Below are positions 18,716 to 22,612 of a DNA stretch of 22,612 bases, piece by piece. Position numbers and translations under genes: made by a program. Numbering within the stretch: the stretch's first letter is position 1; each line of letters begins with the position of its first letter. The notes beneath the pieces are model-generated. The model ran no database searches, was not told where the DNA came from, and saw only the letters and a list, made by a program, of their open reading frames with translations. The stretch spans positions 1-22,612 of the forward strand of contig JAUCBJ010006106.1 of the NCBI GenBank assembly GCA_032718475.1, written 5' to 3'. The DNA comes from Nemertoderma westbladi (Eukaryota > Xenacoelomorpha > Nemertodermatida > Nemertodermatidae).

Positions 18716-19582
18716 ATGTCTCTTTCGTTGGACGACAAATTATTGGGAGAAAAGGTAGACAACTACTGCAGTAGTTCGGAAGAGGAGGAAACCAACGATG
18801 ATGAGGATAAGCAGGAGAGAGACACAACCCAGCAATCGATGAGAAAGATGCCGATAATCAGAGAGCCGGACGACGGAGTTGGTGGCGTCCGGGGTCACGC
18901 GTCACGGACCGGACCCAAGGGGGTCATACACGACTGGCAACGATACAAACAGCTGCAACAGGAGAAGCGAGGTGAGCAGAGAACCGAGTTACAGACCCTG
19001 ATGAAACGGCTAGCGATAACCACGAGTTGCCACGGAGACGATGAGATAAACAAACTCAAAGAGGAGGAGGATAAAGAGCTGGACGAGCAGTTGGAAGGTT
19101 TCTTCGAGGAGTTCCGACTGCAACGACTCGCGGAACTGCGCGCGATGTGGACCGCGTTGCCGGACCACGGGACCGTGAATGACGTCACACCGGAAGCCTT
19201 CCTCGCGGCGTTGGACGGTGAGGGTCGCAACGTGTCCATCCTGGTCCACGTTTACCTCGACGGTGTCCCGGCCTGTGAGGCGATGGACGGCTGCTTCCAC
19301 TGCCTTGCCAAGGAGTACCCCAAGGTGAAGTTCTGCCGGCTGCACGCGGCCGACGCGGGACTCAGTCCCAGCTTCCTCGCCCAAGGCCTCCCGGCCATCC
19401 TCGTCTACAGGTCCGGGATGCTTTGCAACACCTTCATTCGCGTCTCAGACGAACTCGGCGAGGACTTTTTCGCCTCCGAACTCGAAGCTTACCTTCTAGA
19501 ATTCGCGGTTCTGCCTTCCAAGGAGGTTATGGGACTTCCGATTGTCGTTTCGGCAGACGGCGGGTTAGACGATATCGACTAG
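18716..19582 (+). CDS. PDCL: Phosducin-like protein (PhLP1 type), intronless
   Basis: Phosducin-like protein is a cytosolic co-chaperone that works with the CCT chaperonin to fold G-protein beta subunits and assemble the beta-gamma dimer. The frame is complete at 288 residues, against about 300 in vertebrates. It starts LDDKLLGEK (5-13) and has SSSEEEE (19-25), an acidic CK2-type site as in PhLP1. TGPKGVIHDW (65-74), the signature helix that contacts G-beta-gamma, follows, then a charged helical region (78-145). A thioredoxin-like domain spans about 150-270, with LVHVYLDGVPACEAMDGC, YPKVKFC, LPAILVYRSG and DELGEDFFASELEAYLLEF. As in the family, no CXXC redox site is present. The acidic end LDDID also fits. 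The ATG has G at -3. No intron is needed, although vertebrate PDCL has several. Coding DNA after about 18860 is strongly GC-rich, unlike its AT-rich surroundings. Confidence 0.92.
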   Translation: MSLSLDDKLLGEKVDNYCSSSEEEETNDDEDKQERDTTQQSMRKMPIIREPDDGVGGVRGHASRTGPKGVIHDWQRYKQLQQEKRGEQRTELQTLMKRLAITTSCHGDDEINKLKEEEDKELDEQLEGFFEEFRLQRLAELRAMWTALPDHGTVNDVTPEAFLAALDGEGRNVSILVHVYLDGVPACEAMDGCFHCLAKEYPKVKFCRLHAADAGLSPSFLAQGLPAILVYRSGMLCNTFIRVSDELGEDFFASELEAYLLEFAVLPSKEVMGLPIVVSADGGLDDID

Positions 19583-19585
19583 CCA

Positions 19586-19608
19586 CCCCCCCCCCCCCCC
19601 CCCCCCCC
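19586..19608. repeat. C23 tract just after the phosducin-like stop codon
   Basis: The stop TAG (19580-19582) is followed by CCA and then 23 C. It would lie at the start of the 3' UTR as a poly-C run in the mRNA. The exact length is uncertain. Confidence 0.9.
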
Positions 19609-19695
19609 GCACTCCACTATCACCATATCATCCACTTATCCTCGGTTTACGTAGGTAAATATTTTTCAAGCTGTTTCCTCCCATAAATGTCTCGA

Positions 19696-19701
19696 AATAA
19701 A
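19696..19701 (+). terminator. PDCL: AATAAA poly(A) signal of the phosducin-like gene
   Basis: A canonical AATAAA lies 114 bp after the stop codon and is followed by AT-rich sequence, giving a short 3' UTR. Confidence 0.65.
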
Positions 19702-21025
19702 GACAAAGTAATAATTTATTATTGTCTAAAAGTAAATTAATCGCTTAAGCAGTAGTAATGCGTTAGTAAGTTACTTGGTACTTTATGAACCACACAGGCG
19801 CCTTGCGAAGCTAACAAAGGGGCACCAACTTGTAGTAAAAGTTGATAATAATTTTGTTAATCGCTGTAGGCCCATTACCATTACTAGTAAAACCAACTAG
19901 GTGAACCCGACCAAAGGAGCGGGGAAGGTTGCGATAAATTATAGATTCATTTGCGCTGCCAACCGAATATCTTATCTTAGTTTTAGATTTTAGTGCTTAA
20001 AACATTATGTTACCTTATGTTAACTTATCAGCGCTCTGGTAGCTGCAAAGCAATCAACAATCACTTAGAAACAATCGATTTCTGGAACACTTCCTGTGAT
20101 TTCTGCATTTCGCAGCCGTAAACGTGTTGTAGTAACTGCAATTTTACCAAATTTGATTAATTAACCTTTATCAGTACGTAGTTTCGTTACTGTTATAAAA
20201 TCCATCGGGTACTTCATGCCTTCAATAGGTTTTAAATTCAATACAAAATTCTGGAACTATCTGAACTGCCTTTTCTGAACTTTACAGATAAAAACAGATT
20301 TTTCTCATTATCTGTTTCAATTTGAGAATATAATTACGATTTCAATTACAAAACTCACCACTTTACACTTTTTTTTATATAGATAGAGAATGACGGAGAA
20401 ACGGGTCAATTGTTTCTAACATAATAAATACTTTATATTATAATTAACTTGCTACTTTATTTCACGAATCTGCCTACTTTATTGCACTGCCGTATATCAT
20501 GAACCGGTAATACCGGAGTATGCAGTGTTCCACCTATTTTCCAGTATAAATTTGGTATAATTAGCCTACTGTATCGGAGTTTCTTTTGTTGAAATTTTAA
20601 TGGCACTATGTTAATAAATAAATAAATATGCCGTAGCCGCAAGTGATAGTTTCACACACGATAGATGAAAAGTGTATAAAAAAAAATATAAACGTTTTAT
20701 AAAACCTGCACTCGTTATGATGTAAGTTAACCAGCTTCGATTATTTTCAGTGTAGTTCCTATAATAGTTCCATATATGTTGTTAGATTATTTTCTAATTA
20801 TTATTATTATCTTTCCGCAATGCCAATTTATTGTAATGTGCAGTCTTTGTGTTAGTTATTAGTTAATCTTATTAAAATTATCGTTAATGGTAATAATAAT
20901 CTATAGTTTATTCAAAAAAATTAATTTAATAAAAGTTTTATGCTAAGCTAATTTAAAATAAAAGGCCATTATATGGACAATACTGTACAATATGGCCAAT
21001 ACCGTACGAGAACTTGTTGAACCAC
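19702..21025. other. AT-rich intergenic DNA, no gene seen
   Basis: No supported coding region on either strand; the 61-codon minus frame at 20457-20642 has no family features. A short imperfect duplication with a 19-bp period (ATGGACAATACTGTAC at 20973, ATGGCCAATACCGTAC at 20992) lies near the right end. Confidence 0.6.
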
Positions 21026-21152
21026 TTACTGAGCAGTCAGGTCGTCTGGGGCGAGTGAGGTTAGGTTCTCCGTGGGGGTGGTGTTGGCCCTGCCATCATT
21101 AGGTGCTCTGGATGTGGGTACTGGCAGGGGGGGGGGGGGGGGGGGGGGGGGG
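21026..21152. repeat. Small GC-rich block ending in a G26 tract
   Basis: About 100 bp of GC-rich DNA (GAGCAGTCAGGTCGTCTGGG onward) ends in 26 G (21127-21152). The layout resembles a short retroposon with a poly-G tail in place of poly-A, but no tRNA-like A and B boxes, inverted repeats or target duplication were recognised. Confidence 0.45.
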
Positions 21153-22097
21153 TGAAGCAAATCCCGGGAGAGATGAATATTGATGCCTCAGTTTTTAAGT
21201 GATCAAACTACAAATAAACATTTAAATGGGGCTGTTTCTAACCCTCTCTCCGTGAAACACTTCGCCCAGTTTTTAATGTGCGACCAAAGTGGCATTCCGT
21301 TTCCTTCAAATATTTGATATAAGGGATCAGTAGATCTCTAGGCACAGCGGCGTGTACCTAGTTGAGTTAATAATGTTAAAAAAATTAATTTAATTTAAAA
21401 CATTGAGGGAAAGGAGCAGCTTACAGTGGCGGTGTTTTCTAACCAAAACATTAAACGAGACTTTATTCGCATGCGATCAGTTTGTGAGCTGTAGTTCACT
21501 TTTTTCACTTGCGATCATTGTGCACCACTTCTGACCTACCGGAATTATACTAATAATTTGATAAATTGTTTGTAGTTTTAGGATATTTATGTTATTAGCT
21601 GTGTTCACTAGAATACAGACATTGTGCCAACCGCATAAGACAATAATAAAGTACTATTGATACCATCACCACCAAATCAACCATAGTTTCTATCGTTGTG
21701 AGTTTCAGAAAGTATCACAACAGTTGGTGGAGTAAGTCTGACAGTGGATGTGTCAGCAGCACCAGTTATCAGCAGTCAACTGGAAACAAACGATGTGCTA
21801 ATTTAGTTTAGCTTAAATTCTACTATTAATGGCGTGGTAGTATTTGTAACCACATATTATTTAGAATTATATAACTACAGTAGGAATATTTGATTCTAAT
21901 AAAGCGAGCAATATTTACATAAACTGACTATTTAACTGTATTTAACGTATTTAACTGACTGAATGTAGTGCACTTTTCATAACTCCGTACGACGGGCAAA
22001 GTTTAGTTCCATTTTGTCAACTGATCGACCTCTGAAAGCTTAATTACTCATTATAAAGGACACTAAATAACAATTCAATGTCCGGATGAATTTGTAT
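21153..22097. other. AT-rich intergenic DNA, no gene seen
   Basis: Nothing coding or structural could be supported in this stretch leading to the right-hand minisatellite. Confidence 0.55.
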
Positions 22098-22612
22098 CAG
22101 ATTTATAACCAGAAACTCAGATTTGAAATCAGAAATTCAGATTTGTAACCAGAAACTCAGATTTGTAACCATAAACTCAGATTTGTAACCAGAAACTCAG
22201 ATTTGTAACCAGAAACTCAGATTTGTAACCAGAAACTCAGACTTGGAACCAGAAACTCAGATTTGAAATCAGAAATTCAGATTTGTAACCAGAAACTCAG
22301 ATTTATAACCAGAAACTCAGATTTGTAACCAGGAACTCAGATTTGTAACCAGAAACTCAGGTTTGTAACCAGAAACTCAGATTTATAACCAGAAGCTCAG
22401 ATTTGTAACCAGAAACTCAGATTTGTAACCAGAAACTCAGATTTATAACCAGAAACTCAGATTTGTAACCAGGAACTCAGATTTGTAACCAGAAACTCAG
22501 GTTTGTAACCAGAAACTCAGATTTATAACCAGAAGCTCAGATTTGTAACCAGAAATTCAGATTTGAAATCAGAAATTCAGATTTGTAACCAGAAACTCAG
22601 ATTTATAACCAG
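22098..22612. repeat. Second 20-bp minisatellite, 26 copies, cut by right edge
   Basis: The unit is CAGATTTGTAACCAGAAACT, repeated in strict 20-bp phase from 22098 to the window end. Variants include ATTTATAACC, ATTTGAAATC with AGAAATTC, AGGAACTC, AGAAGCTC and GTTTG. Several recur at 140-bp spacing (AGGAACTC at 22331 and 22471, GTTTG at 22361 and 22501, AGAAGCTC at 22391 and 22531, ATTTGAAATC at 22121 and 22261), which defines a 7-unit higher-order repeat. It shares only unit length with the 2065-10471 array, not sequence. Confidence 0.97.

Noticed and set aside
18895-19686. Frames overlapping the phosducin-like gene (minus strand 18895-19384, + strand 19423-19686)
   Set aside because: Shadows of a GC-rich coding region; the phosducin-like frame has clear family motifs.

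Overview
The window looks like metazoan nuclear DNA, most likely from a marine invertebrate. The support is two animal protein families (a ceramide synthase-like TLC protein and a phosducin-like protein), AATAAA polyadenylation signals, degenerate APE-type non-LTR retrotransposons, very long minisatellites and an AT-rich intergenic background. The palindrome GTAGGCCTAC and near variants occur several times. I associate such words with echinoderm and some fish genomes, but that is weak evidence for a taxon.

Layout. Positions 1-720 are a 54-bp minisatellite cut by the left edge, with monomers alternating in two forms. Positions 766-2002 are AT-rich with no gene I can support. Positions 2003-10471 are a minisatellite of about 420 copies of a 20-bp unit (GGTCAAAGCTTCCACACATA). 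It has HindIII sites throughout, linked sequence variants, higher-order blocks and an internal segmental duplication. A three-copy 38-bp repeat (10569-10681) separates it from an intronless gene for a six-pass TLC-domain protein of the ceramide synthase family (10799-11809), which lacks the family's catalytic His-His pair. Positions 11810-13590 are AT-rich, with a possible distal poly(A) site, a small tandem repeat and a poly-G hairpin. A C22 tract introduces a GC-rich block (13612-14220) with two diverged copies of a roughly 65-bp motif.

Positions about 14220-17585 hold a decayed, 5'-truncated non-LTR retrotransposon on the minus strand: endonuclease C-terminus, linker, reverse transcriptase and a C-terminal tail. 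It is split by an opposite-strand, 5'-truncated fragment of a second non-LTR element (about 16013-16830), apparently flanked by a 6-bp CATGCC duplication. Positions 17586-18715 are AT-rich and then become the 5' flank of an intronless phosducin-like protein gene (18716-19582, PDCL/PhLP1 type), whose stop codon is followed 3 bp later by a C23 tract and then by AATAAA. Positions 19700-22097 are non-coding apart from a small GC-rich block ending in G26. Positions 22098-22612 are a second, unrelated 20-bp minisatellite with a 140-bp (7-mer) higher-order period, cut by the right edge.

The genes do not form a pathway or operon. The most unusual points are (a) the TLC protein that keeps the ceramide synthase layout but has lost the catalytic histidines, only about 330 bp from an 8.4-kb array carrying an AGGTCA hexamer in most units; (b) two intact single-exon genes in repeat-rich DNA; and (c) the linked-variant architecture of the 20-bp array. 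Nothing here clearly amounts to a new defence or mobile system.
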